Position numbers and translations under genes: made by a program. Of a stretch of DNA of 64,000 bases, positions 1 through 15,000 are shown piece by piece (position 1 is the first letter of the stretch; every line of letters begins with the position of its first letter). Source of the DNA: Ruminiclostridium cellulolyticum H10 (GTDB lineage Bacteria > Bacillota > Clostridia > Acetivibrionales > DSM-1351). The notes under the pieces are model-generated. The model was not told where the DNA came from and did not search any database. It saw only the letters and a list, made by a program, of their open reading frames with translations. The stretch is taken from assembly GCF_000022065.1 (NCBI RefSeq), contig NC_011898.1:1014001-1078000 (forward strand). The letters are read 5' to 3'.

Positions 1-2
1 CT

Positions 3-3000
3 TCCTTCGGAAAAATTGACGGGATAATTCATAGTGCCGGTATCATAAATGATTCATTTATAATGAAAAAGACTTCGGAGGATATGCAAGGGGTACTGAG
101 TGCAAAGGTTTACGGTACCTTTAACATGAATGAAGCCACAAAGGGTATACAGCTTGATTTCTTCGTAGTGTTTTCGTCCATAGCTTCTGTTCTTGGAAAT
201 GCAGGCCAGTGTGATTACTCCTATGGAAACGCATTTATGGACAGTTTCGCTGTGCTGAGGGAAAGATTAAGGCAAAAGGGGCTCGTCAGCGGGAAAACCC
301 TCTCCATAAACTGGCCTCTCTGGGAAGAAGGCGGCATGCGTATTCCAGATGAGGAACGTAAGCAGATGGCAAAGCATACCGGACTCAATACACTGCCTAC
401 CGAAGAAGGACTTAAGGTTTGGAAAACATTGAAATTACTCGGAAAGGCCCAAGCTGCGGTGTTCTACGGCAACAGGGAAAAAGCCCTACGCTTCATTGAA
501 AAAAGGATTTGTGGTAAAAAAACCGATGAGATGGTAACGCCGGAAACAAGCAAGGAAAAAGCGGGAGAAGAAGTGTCGGTAGACCCGGTAATTTTAAGAG
601 AAAAAACGGAGGGATATCTTAAAGAAGTTTTCGGAGAACTGCTTAAGATACCAATTGATAAAATAGATGCTGGAATAGGCTTTCAGGAATACGGCATAGA
701 TTCAATCGTGGTAAACCAATTCAATGCCATAATGGAAGCTTCATTAGGGGCTTTGTCCAAGACGCTTTTATATGAATATCAGACCATAGCTGAGCTTACT
801 GATTATCTTACGGCAAATTTCAAAGGAAATCTTGTAAGCCTTTTAGGTCTTGACGAGAAAAAAGCCGTGCCGATTTTCAAAAAGGAAACCGCCAAAAACC
901 TTGACATAGGCTATGTACAAGAATTAAAGCCCTTGAGGGGAAAATCGGTACAAAAAGGACACTGGGAAGCCAATAGAGAGGCAGAGGAAAATGAACAGGA
1001 AATAGCCATAATCGGTGTCAGCGGAAGATACCCGGATGCAGAGAACCTGAACGTATTTTGGGAAAACTTGAAGAACGGCAGGGACAGCGTTTCGGAAGTA
1101 CCAAAAGACAGGTGGGATATTGATAAATATTTTGATCCTGACCCTGAAAAGAGTGTTGAAGGTAAGATGTATTCCAAATGGGGCGGATTTCTTAAGGATG
1201 CAGACAAGTTTGACCCACTTTTCTTCAGCATATCACCCAAAGAGGCAGAGCTAATTGACCCTCAGGAAAGGCTTTTCTTGCAGGCTGCTTGGGCTGTGCT
1301 TGAGGATGCCGGCTATACAAGAAAGCAGATAAGGGAGCTTACCCAAAAGGAGAAAGGTGCCAATGTAGGTGTTTTCGCAGGGGTAACAGGTACTACCTAT
1401 CAGCTTTTAGGACCTGAAGAATGGAGCAAGGGAAATTATGTTGTACCAAATTCCATGCAGTGGTCGGTAGCAAATAGGGTATCATATGCCTTCAATTTTA
1501 GAGGTCCCAGTATGCCGGTTGACACTGCATGTTCATCTGCTCTTACTGCAATACACCTTGCCTGCAACAGCTTGAAAAAAGGTGAGTGCGAGCTTGCAAT
1601 TGCAGGGGGTGTGAATATATACATGCACCCTTCCAAATATGTTTCTCTCAGTCAGGCAAGAATGCTTTCGCCAAAAGGAAAATGTCATGCCTTCGGTGCG
1701 GACGGTGACGGATTTGTACCGGGTGAAGGTGTAGGAGCAATACTATTAAAACCTCTCCAAAAGGCAATAGCAGATAAGGACTATATATACGGAGTTATAA
1801 AGGGCAGTGCGTTAAATCACGGAGGCACAGCCAACGGTTATACGGTTCCTAATCCAAATGCCCAAGCCGGAGTTATAAATGACGCCTTAAAAGGTGCAAA
1901 AGTTGATGCAAGAACCATAAGTTACATAGAAGCTCATGGTACAGGGACATCCTTAGGAGACCCTATCGAAATAACCGGACTTACCAAGGCCTTCAGAGAA
2001 TATACAAACGATAAAAGCTTTTGTTCCATAGGGTCTGTAAAATCAAACATAGGCCATTTGGAATCCGGTGCGGGGATAGTGGCAATCACAAAAGTATTGC
2101 TCCAGATGAAATACAAAAAACTTGTACCTTCTCTCTATTCAAAGCAGCTTAACCCCAAGATAAACTTTGAAGATTCTCCTTTCTATGTACAGCAGGAACT
2201 TCAAGATTGGAAAAGACCCGAGGTAGTGGAAAACGGCGTGAAGAAGACATATCCCAGACGTGCCGGCATAAGCTCTTTCGGTGCCGGAGGCTCCAATGCC
2301 CACATGCTGCTGGAGGAATATGACAACAGTAGCCATAGAAGAAATTCGGATTATGTTGGCTCCTGTGCCATTGTTTTGTCTGCTAAAAACAGAGAAAGGC
2401 TTATAGAATATGCAGGTAAGATGGTAGAATACCTGAAAAAATATGCCCGCGAATTGAATCCGAATTCCGACAGCGAAATGACTGAGGATATAAGACTCTT
2501 AGATCTGGCTTATACTCTTCAAATCGGACGCGAAGCCATGGATGAAAGAATTGCCTTTACCGCTAAAGATCTTGCAGAGGTTGTGTCTGTACTCGAAGGA
2601 TATTCTCAAGGCGAGACAGGTTTTAAAAATTTTTATAGTGGAAACATAAAGAGAAACAAGACCGACAATAAAGCGGGGGCAGCAGTCGGCGGAGATTTAG
2701 GTGATATATGCAGATTGTGGGTGTCAGGTACAGAGATTGAAAAAGAACTCCTTTATAAAGACACTGTTCCAAACCGTATACCCCTGCCTTCTTATCCGTT
2801 TGCAAAGGATACCTATATGGTGCCCGAAGCTCCTGAAGATAACAAAAAATTCGGTACAACAGCAAAGTTGCACCCTCTCATAGATTCAAACCAGTCCACA
2901 TTACAGGAGCAATGCTTTATAAAGTCCTTGACTAAAAACGATTTTGTCCTTAGAGATCATATAGTATCCGACAACATGATACTGCCGGGGGTGGCTTACC

Positions 3001-6000
3001 TTGAAATGGCATACGCTGCCGGAGCCCTTGCAAATGGGGTACAAAAAGTAAAGACTCTGAGAAACATAATTTGGGCAAAGCCTATAGTGTACCAAGCCCC
3101 TTCAACAGATGTCAGAGTGAGCCTGTATCCCGATAACGGAAATGTTGAGTACGAAGTAACTACCCTTGCTGAGGACGGTATAAGGATTGTACATTCACAG
3201 GGCAGGATAGATTATAAGGATGATAGCGAGAATAGAGACGAGTTTATTGATATAGAGGATATCAAAAAGCGCTGCTCACTACTTGCAACAGGAGAGCAAT
3301 GCTACGATAAATTCAGTGAAGCAGGCTTCAGATACGGACCGGGCTTCAAAGCAATAGGTGAGATATTAGGAAATAAGGATGAGGCATTGTCTACCCTTGT
3401 TGTGCCGAACGAGCTTAAAAAAGGGTTTGAAGACTATGTACTGCATCCTACGATAATGGATGGAGCCCTTCAAACTGCCGCAGGGCTTATAAACTCAGGG
3501 GAAGGGAAACAGTACCTGCCTTTTGCATTAGGCGAGGTTGAGATTATCAGTCCACTTTTCGAAAAGTGTTATGCCTATGTCACTATTTCGGATAATACCC
3601 AAGGAGCCGGAGCAAATTTAAGAAAATTCGATATAATGCTTACGGATGAAAAGGGTCGGGTACTTATAAAGATAAAAGATTTCCTCTTGAGAGAGCTTGA
3701 GACCGATTTGACGAAAAAAGCTTATGGCAGGATATATTATGTGAATGAATGGGAAAAATCACCTGCGGTTGCTAAAACTGTTGAGTTGAAAGAAAATGTG
3801 CTGGTGCTGGATGGCAATGATGAGGTATGTGAAATTATACGAGAGCATGCAGTAAACCAAGCAAAAGTCATTCAGGTAAAACAGGGACCGGGCTACAAAG
3901 AGCTTGGAGAAAACCTTTATGAGATAAATCCTGAAGCTCGGGAAGACTATTCCTCCTTGATAAAGTCCTTGGAAGAGAAAAACATGCTTCCGGATAAAAT
4001 AATACACCTCTGGTCAAAAGCTGATTTTGACACAAATACCGATGCTTTGAAATCTGGGCTTCAGAGGGGTATATACAGTATATTCTATATAACAGGAGAA
4101 ATGCTGAAACGTAAGCTCAAAGACGGTATGACCCTTCTTTACATGTTCGATTCCGCCAAGGGAGAACAGCCGGTAAACTCAGCGGTAAGCGGTTTTGCAA
4201 AAACACTAGAAAAGGAAAACCCGAAATTTATCATAAAAACCGTAGAGATGAAAAACGTAGAAAGCATGGATGTTTTAACGGCGGATATAGCACTAAATGA
4301 ATTAAATGACGATCAATATCCACACCAGGTTCTTTATAAAGAAGGGGAGAGATTTGTTAAACAACTAAAAGAGTATGCATTAAAAGAAGAGAAACAGTCT
4401 GACTCATTTAAGCAGCAGGGTGTGTATATCATAACCGGGGGAGCCGGAGGCCTTGGACTTATATACGCCGATTATCTGGCTAAAAACTACAAGGCTCATA
4501 TAGTACTTACCGGACGTTCCGAATTGACCTCGGGCAAGAAGGAAAAACTTAAGGAGATTGAAGCTTATGCATCAAGCCTCATTTATAAACGTGCGGATAT
4601 CAGCGATCCGAAGGCTGTGGCAGGGCTTGTAGCAGAGGTTAAATTCAAGCACAAGGCAATAAACGGAGTGATCCATGCGGCAGGAGTTCTTAGGGATTCC
4701 TTCATTCTTAACAAGACTTCGGAAGAGTTTGATGGGGTTATAGGACCAAAAGTATTCGGTACAGTAGGTCTGTATGAGGCACTAAAACAGGAGAAATTGG
4801 ATTTCTTTGCAATGTTCTCTTCCACCGCAGGAGTTACGGGAAATGCAGGACAAGGAGACTATGCATTTGCAAACAGCTTCATGGATGCCTTCTCGCACAA
4901 GCTTAATTTGGAAGGCGGCAATATGAAAACGATATCCTTCAACTGGCCTTTGTGGAAGGATGGGGGAATGCAGGTTGATAAAAAGTCAATAAAAATGATG
5001 GAAAAAATGACCGGTATAGCCCCCCTCAGTATAGATGCCGGAGTTAAAGCCTTTGAATGCGGGCTTGGGGCCGGGGTATCCCAGTTCATGGTTTTAGAAG
5101 GAAACATTGAAAAGATAAAGAAAACAATGGCTCCAAAGCAAGAGGATGATACTTCTTCCTGCGAAATAACTGTACTCGACAAGGAAGAAGAAGCTCGCCT
5201 TAGACAAAAAACAGAAGACTTCCTAAAAAACATACTTTCAAAAGAGATAAAGCTTCCACCGGCAAAAATAGACCCATATGAGCCTATGGAAAGCTACGGA
5301 ATAGATTCAGTCATGATTATGGGACTTACCAGGGAACTTGAAAATCAGTTCGGGGAGCTTTCCAAGACCCTGTTCTTTGAGTATCAGTCCATCCATGAGC
5401 TTGCCGGGTATTTTATTCAAAATCATCAGAGTAAGCTCGTGGAAAAAATAGGAGAGGACAAAAAGCCACAACCTGCTCAAAAAGAGAAAGCAAAGCCCGT
5501 TGAAAATATTCATGCACAAGTAAGAAGCCGCTTTGATGCACAAGTAGGTGTGTCCGGCAAAGCCAAGGGGATAAACGAGGATGTCGCTGTAATAGGTATA
5601 AGTGGACGTTATCCAATGTCAAAAAATGTTGAGGAGTTCTGGGAAAACCTCAAAAATGCAAGGGACTGCATTGAGGAGATACCAAGTGACAGGTGGGACT
5701 ACACAAAGGATTTTGACCCTGACAAAAACAAAAGAGGAAAATCATACACCAAATGGGGCGGTTTCATAGATGATGTAGACAAGTTCGACCCCTTGTTCTT
5801 TAACATGTCTCCTATGGAAGCTCAATTTATAGACCCTCAGGAGAGAATATATCTTGAAACCGTTTGGCAGGCAATAGAAGATTCAGGCTATACCAAGTCC
5901 AAGCTCACCAATAGTGGGGTAGGGGTATTCGTAGGGGTTATGTACGGTCACTACCAGCTTTTCGGAGTTGAAGAGTGTCAGAAGGGCAACATGATAGCTC

Positions 6001-9000
6001 TGGAATCCTCTTATGCTTCGGTTGCAAATAGGATATCCTACTTTTTCAATTTCCACGGACCCAGCATAGCCTTGGATACCATGTGTTCCTCTTCTATAAC
6101 CGCAATACATCTTGCATGTGAGAGCCTTAAGAGAGGGGAGAGCGAGATAGCCATAGCGGGAGGTGTAAATGTAACAATTCACCCTAATAAATATATTCTC
6201 CTCAGCCAAGGCAAGTTTGCCGCAAGTGACGGAAGGTGTAAGAGCTTCGGAAAGGACGGAGACGGGTATGTGGCGGGTGAAGGCTCTGGAGCTTTGGTGT
6301 TGAAACCTTTGAGTAAGGCGGTTGCTGATGGGGACCATATCTATGGTGTCATAAAAGGAACTGCAATAAACCATGGGGGCAAAACCAACAGCTACACCGT
6401 ACCAAGCCCCAACGCACAATCATGGGTTATATTAGAAGCACTACGCAACGCCGGGATAAATCCGAGAACAATAAGCTATATAGAAGCCCATGGAACAGGC
6501 ACCTCGCTAGGAGACCCCATTGAAATAACGGGTCTGATGAAGGCCTTTGGTGAGTATACCAAGGACAAGGAATTCTGCTCCATAGGCTCTGCAAAATCCA
6601 ATATAGGCCATCTTGAAGCAGCAGCTGGAGTTGCGGCGGTAACAAAGGTACTTCTCCAGATGAAATATAAAAAGCTAGTACCTTCAATACATTCGGAGAC
6701 CTTGAACCCCAACATCAATTTCAAGGAATCTTGCTTTGTGGTACAGCACAAATACGAGGATTGGAAGCAGCCTGTAATAATTGAAAACGGTGTGGAAAAA
6801 ACATATCCTCGCCGTGCAGGGGTAAGTTCCTTCGGTGCGGGCGGTGCAAATGCCCATATCATCATTGAAGAGTATACCGGCAATTCCGCCGAACAGTACA
6901 ATTTGGATGAGGGAGTACAGGTCATAATACTTTCAGCAAGAAACGAAGATAGGCTAAAGGCTTATGCAAAGGAATTAGTACATTACTTGAAAAAATATAC
7001 GGCATTAAGCGGTGAAGAGGACAAACAAAAGGTTTCTCTCAGCCAAATAGCCTATACTCTCCAGACTGGCAGGGAGCCTATGGACGAGCGCCTAGCCCTT
7101 GGGGTTTCAAGCCTTGAGGAAATGCTTGAAAAGCTTGAGATGTTTGTACAAAACAAAAACAATATTGATGGTTTATACAGAGGAAACGTAAAGAAAAGTA
7201 AAGACAAGTCTGACCTTCTTATAGAGGGTGAAGAGGGAGAGGAATTTTTAAGAAGGACAATTTCCAAAAGAAAAATGGAAAAGCTTGCGAAGCTTTGGAC
7301 GGCAGGCATAGATATAGACTGGTCCTTGCTCTATAAAAAGCATAGTGTTATATCCCTTCCGTCATATCCTTTTGCAAGAGAAAGATACTGGGTTCCGAAA
7401 CTTGACGGTGCTGAGAACGGGCAAGAGTATGGACAGCTTGGCATGGCGAGACTTCACCCCATGATAGACTCAAATGTATCAACTTTTGAAGAGCAATGCT
7501 TTATGAAAACTCTTACAGAGGGAGACTTCTACATAAAAGACCATGTCATAGGCCAAGACATGATGCTGCCCGGGGTTGCATACATTGAAATGGCAAGGGC
7601 GGCAGGTACATTGGCAAGCAGGAGAGAAAGCGTAAGAGTCATAAAAAATATAGTATGGGCAAAACCCGTTACTCTCACAGACGGCAGCAAAGAGGTTTAT
7701 ATAAGTCTTTATCCGAAAAACGAGTATATAGATTATGAGGTTTTCAGCATACCGGATGACGGCAGGAGGGTTATTCACTCTCAAGGCAGGTTGGCTTACG
7801 GAGACCATGAACTTTCGCAGCCTGAAGTGATTGACATAGAAGGCATAAAAAAAGCTTGCACCATGATGGTTAAAGGTAAGGATTGCTACACGGAATTTGA
7901 AGCTTCCGGCTTTAACTACGGTGAAAGTTTTAAGACCCTCCAAGACCTGTACCTTGACGACAATGGTGCTTTAGCTCTGATAAAGCTTCCGGAAGGGCTT
8001 GAAAACACATTCGACCGTTTTGTACTTCATCCCTCTATTATAGACAGTGCACTTCAAGCATCTGCAATACTTATAGGAAAAACTTTAAACGATGCCGTAT
8101 ACCTTCCATACTCCATAGGAGAGATAAAAATTCTGGGACCCATACCGGCAAAATGTTATGCATATGTCAAAACTTCAGACACCGGTAAAGGCGGGGTTAA
8201 AGGCTTTAATATAAAGATAACCGATGAAGCTGGACAGGTAGCCGTAGCCATAAGAGATTTTACCGTAAAAGAATACAGAGGAATATCACAGGATGCCGGC
8301 GGCGACACGGTATATTATACCTGTACTTGGGAAAAGGTACAGCCACTGAAGCAGTACAGCGAAGATTATGGGAATATAATGATATTTGACACCGATGAAG
8401 GGCTGACTCAAGCCTTAAAGCAAAATTCAAGGGGCAGTATTGTCCTTGTAAAGCCTGGGGATGCGTATTCTGATAACGGTAACGGAGTTTATACCTTAAA
8501 CCCTGCAGACGGGGAGCACTATGCAAGATTAGTCGGTGACTTGAAAGCAAAAGGCATAAATCCTGTTAATATACTCCACTTGTGGTCAAAGCAAGGCTTT
8601 GAAACAAGTAAAGAAGGATTGGATGCCCAGCTTGATATGAGCGTGTACTCTGTTTTTCGGCTCACAAAGGCATTAATGGCACAAAAAATAAAGGACAATA
8701 TAAACTTACTGTATGTTTATAACACCAGAGAAAAAGCAGAACAGCCGCTATATTCCGCAGTAAGCGGGTTTATAAGGACGACAGTCAAGGAAAGCTCCAA
8801 TTTAAGATATAAGCTTGTGGAGATCAGAAACATGGTCGGATCGGCAATTTCTAACCTTGACACGTTTATAAATGAATTAAAATCGGAGGACAGTGAATAT
8901 GAGATTCTTTATAACAGGGGCGAAAGATACGTAAAACGCACTAAGGAGTATGAGAACAAAGGTGTTGCCGATATACTTCCGATTAAGGAGAAGGGCACAT

Positions 9001-12000
9001 ACCTCATTACTGGGGGAATGGGAGGCTTGGGACTCATATTTGCGGAGCACCTTTCAAAAAAATATAAAGCTAATCTGGTGCTCACAGGGCGTTTGGCCTT
9101 AGAGGGAGAAAGGAAGACAAAGCTTGCAGAACTTGAGGCTTTAGGGGCAAATATCTTGTATATCCAAGCCGACATATGTGATCAAGACCAAGTACAGTCC
9201 CTTGCAGTAAAGGCAAAATCAGCCTTCTCAAAAATAGACGGGGTAATACACGGTGCCGGGGTCCTCAGAGATTCTTTAATTATCAATAAATCACAAGAGG
9301 ACATGGATGCTGTAGTAGCTCCAAAGGTTTTCGGAACAGTATTGCTTGACGAAGCCTTGAAATCAGAAAAACTTGACTTCTTTGCAGTATTCTCATCAAC
9401 CACCGGAGTTCTGGGAAATGTCGGACAGTGCGATTATGCTTTTGGTAACGGCTTCATGGATAATTATGTCGAGCTTCGCCAAAGACAAAACCCGGGCACA
9501 AAATACTTGTCAATCAACTGGCCTTTGTGGAAGAATGGGGGTATGAAGGTTAATGAGCAGGCTGTAACCCTGATGAAGAAAATGGCGGGAATAGCCCCTT
9601 TGAGTACAGGTGCCGGAATAAAGGCATTTGAAAAAGGACTTGCATCGGACGTTCATCAGATAATGGTTCTCCAAGGAGATACAGTAAAAATTAAGGCTGC
9701 AATGAGTGCAGTAAAAGAAAAAACCACCGAGATTGCAAAGGAACCGATTGATATAAGCCCGGAAGAAAATTCACAGATAAGGCAAAAAACAGAAACCTAT
9801 TTAAAAGAACTACTTTCAAAGCTCATAGGGCTTAACGTAAGCAGAATAGATTCAAATGAAGCAATGGAAGTCTACGGAATAGACTCTGTTATGATAATGG
9901 ACTTTACAAGAGAGCTGGAAGAAAAATTCGGAGAGCTTTCAAAAACATTGTTCTTCGAATACCAGACAATAGCGGGCCTTACGGGATACTTCACAAGCAG
10001 CCACATGTCTACGTTAGTTAAAATGTTCGGACAGGCAAATGTACCTCAGTCGGCTGTAAAGCCCACTACAGCCATTGCTGAACCTATAATGAAGGAGGAG
10101 CTGCAAAGCTTCAGAAGCAACCGCTTTATGAATATGGGAGGGGCTTATTCGGACAACGGCTATTTATATGAGGATATAGCCATTATCGGGGTAAGCGGAC
10201 GTTATCCCATGGCACAAAATATTGAGGAGTTGTGGGAAAACCTTAAACATGGCAAGGACTGTGTAGTCGAAATACCTTCCGACAGGTGGGATTACAGACC
10301 GTACTATGACCCTGACAGGAACAAAATGGGTAAAGCCAACAGCAAATGGGGCGGGTTTATTGATAATGTGGACAAATTTGACCCCATGTTCTTTAACATA
10401 TCGCCGATTGAAGCACAGATAAGCGATCCTCAGGAAAGATTGTTCCTACAGACGGTTTGGCATGCAGTTGAAGACGCCGGTTATACAAGACAAAAGCTTT
10501 CAAATACCGGAGTAGGTGTTTTCGTTGGAGTTATGTACGGGCAATACCAATTGTATGGCGTAGAGGAATCCATGAAGGGCAATGACATGGCACTTCAATC
10601 CACTTTTGCTTCCATAGCAAACAGAGTATCCTACTACTTCAATTTCAGAGGACCAAGCATTGCTCTTGATACAATGTGTTCTTCATCCCTGACAGCCATA
10701 CATTTGGCATGTGACAGCATCAGAAAAGGCGAAATAGAGATGGCTGTGGCAGGGGGCGTCAACCTAACACTGCACCCCAATAAATATATACTCCTAAGCC
10801 AAGGCAAGTTTATGTCAACAGAAGGCAAGTGCAGAGCTTTTGGTGAGGGCGGAGACGGCTATGTTCCAGGTGAAGGCGTAGGTGCTGTAATATTAAAGCC
10901 TTTGAGCAAAGCGGTGGCTGACCGCGACAATATATATGCGGTTATAAAAGCAAGTGAGCTGAACCACGGAGGAAAGACCAACGGCTATACAGTGCCCAAC
11001 CCTAATGCTCAGGCAAATGTAATATCCAATGCATTGAGAAAGGGAAAGATAAATCCGGCAACAATAAGCTATATAGAGGCTCATGGCACGGGTACTTCCT
11101 TGGGAGACCCCATAGAGATAGCAGGCTTAAGTAAGGCCTTCAGACAGTATACATCAGAAAACGGGTTCTGCTCTATAGGCTCTATTAAGGCGAATATAGG
11201 TCACTTGGAATCAGCATCGGGAATTGTTGGAATAACAAAGATCCTGCTCCAGATGAAGTACAAGATGTTGGTGCCTTCAATATTATCTGAGACCTTGAAC
11301 TCAAACATTAATTTTGAAGATTCACCTTTCTATGTGCAGCACGAGCTTGAACCTTGGGAAAGACCGGTAATCATAGAAAACGGCGTTGAAAAAACATATC
11401 CCAGACGTGCCGGGATCAGTTCTTTCGGTGCAGGGGGAGCAAATGCACACATAATACTTGAAGAATACGCTGCTGACTTCTCAAAACAAGCGGTATCCCC
11501 GTTGAAGAAGCCGAACCTTATCGTACTTTCGGCTAAAAATGAAGAAAGGCTTAAGGAGTATGCTGAAGAATTGTATAAATTCTTGCAGAAAGGCATTGTC
11601 ATAAACCTTAAAGAGGCAGTTAATAAAACTGCAATTATAAAACAGCTTCAAACTGAGCTGCTTGAAATAGCTACGGGTATCATAAACGTTCCGGCAGAGC
11701 AAATTGACATGTCTGAAAGCATACATGAGTACGGATTTGAACCTGTCTCTTTGACTGAGTTTGCTGACAGCATTAACGAAAAATACGATATCTCCACGGA
11801 TTTCAGCTTGTTCAACGAGTATATATCAATAGCGAATATTGCCGAGTACTTATTTAAGACATATGAAGATGTATTTGCAAAGCCGGATACAACAAGCCTT
11901 ATTCCGGCCCAGGATGTATCTGTTCAGGAAACAATCAGCCTCACTGATATGGCATACACATTGCAAACAGGAAGAGAAGCCATGGAGGAACGTCTTGCAA

Positions 12001-15000
12001 TAGTTGTTGAAGACTTGCAGGAACTTCGTGAAAAACTAATGCTTTACTGCCAAGACAAAAATGACATAGACGGACTTTACAAAGGAAACATAAAATCGGG
12101 CAAAGCAAAGTCTGAGCTTATCATCGACGGAGACGAGGGAGAAGAGTTCATCAGAAAGACCATCCATAATAAGAAACTTGACAGAATTGCAAGGCTATGG
12201 GTATCGGCAGTGGAAATAGACTGGAGCCTACTTTACGATAAAGAAATGCCCAACCGTATATCTTTACCGGTATACCCCTTTGCAAAACAAAGCTATTGGG
12301 TGCCGGGAACGGATGATACTGGAGACTTGGCAGGCAGGCGAGGTGTGGTTTCAAGATTGCATCCTTTGATAGACACCAATGAATCTACCCTTCAAGAGCA
12401 ATGCTTTAAGAAGCTCCTTACAGGAAGTGAATTTTATTTAAGAGATCACTCGGTGGGAGGAGAAATGCTTCTGCCCGGAGCAGTTTACATAGAAATGGCA
12501 AGGGTTGCGGGAAATCTCGCAAACAAAGAAGGCAGCGTAGTAAGTATTAGAGATATTACTTGGATCAGACCAATAGCAGTGGGAACAACCCCGAAAGAAG
12601 CATATATAAGCCTCTACCCCGTTAAAGACGGTATTGAGTATGAGGTGAGCACCAGAGGAGAAGGGGGAATCAGACTTGTACATGCAGGCGGAATGCTTTC
12701 CTACGGTGATCTTGGCGAAATACAGAGTGAACGAATAGAACTTGAAGAAATTAAAGCAAGGTGTAACCTTTCCATGAACGGCGAAGAGTGTTACAAGGTC
12801 TTTAAAGATAAGGGCTTTAATTACGGCCCCGGCTTTAAAACCATAAAGAAACTGGTAGCAAACAAGACCGAAGCCTTGGCATATCTCGAACTCCCGACGG
12901 AGGCCGGGGGAGACCTTGAAAGCTTCATGCTTCATCCTTCTCTGACTGACGGAGCATTACAGGCGGTTGCGGGACTTGTGGGAGACAGCAGTATAATGTA
13001 TCTTCCTTATGCAATCGGTGAAGTGAAGCTGATCGGTGCTCTGACGGAGAAATGTTATTCCTATGTTTCGTCAGCACCAAAAGGTTCTTCAGAAAATCTT
13101 AAGTTCAATATTAAGTTGACGGATGAAGATGGCTGTCTACTTGCTGAAATAAAAGAATTCATTGTAAAGCCTTATAAAGAGGCAATGCATTCAAAACCGG
13201 AAATCGCGGCAGAGGAAAAAACAAGCACTATGGTTGTAAAAGAAGTTTCCGAAAACATCGAGGGTGAGTATGAAAATTCGGCACTTATAAAGAGAACGGA
13301 GGAATATCTCAAAAATGTTCTTTCTAAGGTGGCTTTGATTCCCGTAAACAGCATTGATTCGGCGGAGCCCCTTGATAAATATGGAATAGATTCAATTATG
13401 ATTATGAACCTGACCGGAGAGCTTCAATCCCACTTCGGGGAGCTATCAAAGACATTGTTCTTTGAATATCAGAGTATATCCGAACTTGCGGGCTACTTCA
13501 TTGAAAACCACTTGGAAAAGCTTTTGGAAAGAGTCGGAGATATCAAGAAGCCTGGTACATTAAATATAAAGAAAGCAAGGCAGGAAGTACAAAAAAACGG
13601 CACAACTCAAAAAGTACCAGAAACATCGAGAAGCCGATTTGCATATTCCAGTTCAGCAACCATGCAAGAAGATATAGCCATCATAGGCTTAAGCGGACGC
13701 TATCCGATGGCTAAAAATGTGGAAGAGTTCTGGGAAAACCTTAAGGCGGCCAGAGACAGCATAACAGAAATACCTAAAGACAGATGGGATTTCCGTAAAT
13801 ATTATGATGCAGATAAAAACAAGAGGGGCAAAGCTCACAGTAAGTGGGGCGGATTTATTGAAGATGCGGATAAATTCGATCCTTTGTTCTTCAATATGTC
13901 ACCTATCGAAGCTCAGGTAATAGACCCTCAAGAGAGAATATTCCTAGAGACTGTATGGCAGACAATAGAAGATGCGGGTTATACAAGACAGAGGCTTGAC
14001 AACGCAGGGGTAGGTCTATATGTGGGTGTTATGTCCGGACAATACCAGATGTTCGGGCCGGAGGAAAACATGAGAGGAAATATGATTGCATTAGGTTCAT
14101 CCTACGCATCAATTGCTAACAGAGTATCATATTTCTTCGACTTCCACGGACCAAGCATGGCAATCGACACAATGTGCTCATCGTCTCTTACTTGCATACA
14201 CTTGGCATGCGACAGCCTGAGAAAGGGCGAGATTGATATAGCTATAGCAGGCGGTGTAAACTTGAGCCTCCATCCGAATAAGTATTTACTCTTAAGCCAA
14301 GGCAAGTTCATGTCAACAGACGGAAGGTGCAGAGCCTTCGGATCAGGCGGAGACGGCTATGTACCCGGCGAAGGTGTAGGTGCGGTTGTACTGAAGCCCT
14401 TAAGTAAGGCTGAACAAGACGGAGACCAAATATATGGTGTAATCAAGGCAACCGCATTAAACCACGGAGGAAAAACTAACGGTTATACGGTGCCCAATCC
14501 AAACTATCAGGCAAAGGTTATATCCGAGGCATTAAAGAAAGCTGGTATAGATCCAAGAACCATAAGCTACGTAGAGGCACACGGCACGGGTACATCCTTG
14601 GGAGACCCCATAGAAATAACAGGATTAATGAAGGCTTACGGGGAGTATACAAAAGAAAGACAGTTCTGCTCCATAGGCTCCGCAAAGTCTAACATAGGGC
14701 ACCTTGAATCTGCGGCAGGAATTGCGGGACTTACAAAGGTGCTGCTGCAAATGAAGCACAAGCAGCTTGTTCCCTCACTACACTCAGAAATATTGAACCC
14801 GAATATAAATTTCAAGGATTCACCTTTTTATGTGCAACATACCCTTAGTGAATGGAAACAGCCGATTATAAACGAAAACGGTATGGAAAAGAAATACCCA
14901 AGACGTGCCGGTTTAAGCTCCTTCGGTGCAGGCGGCTCCAATGCCCATATTATAATAGAGGAATATCAAATTCCGAAAGAAAGCGGCGGGACTAAGGACG

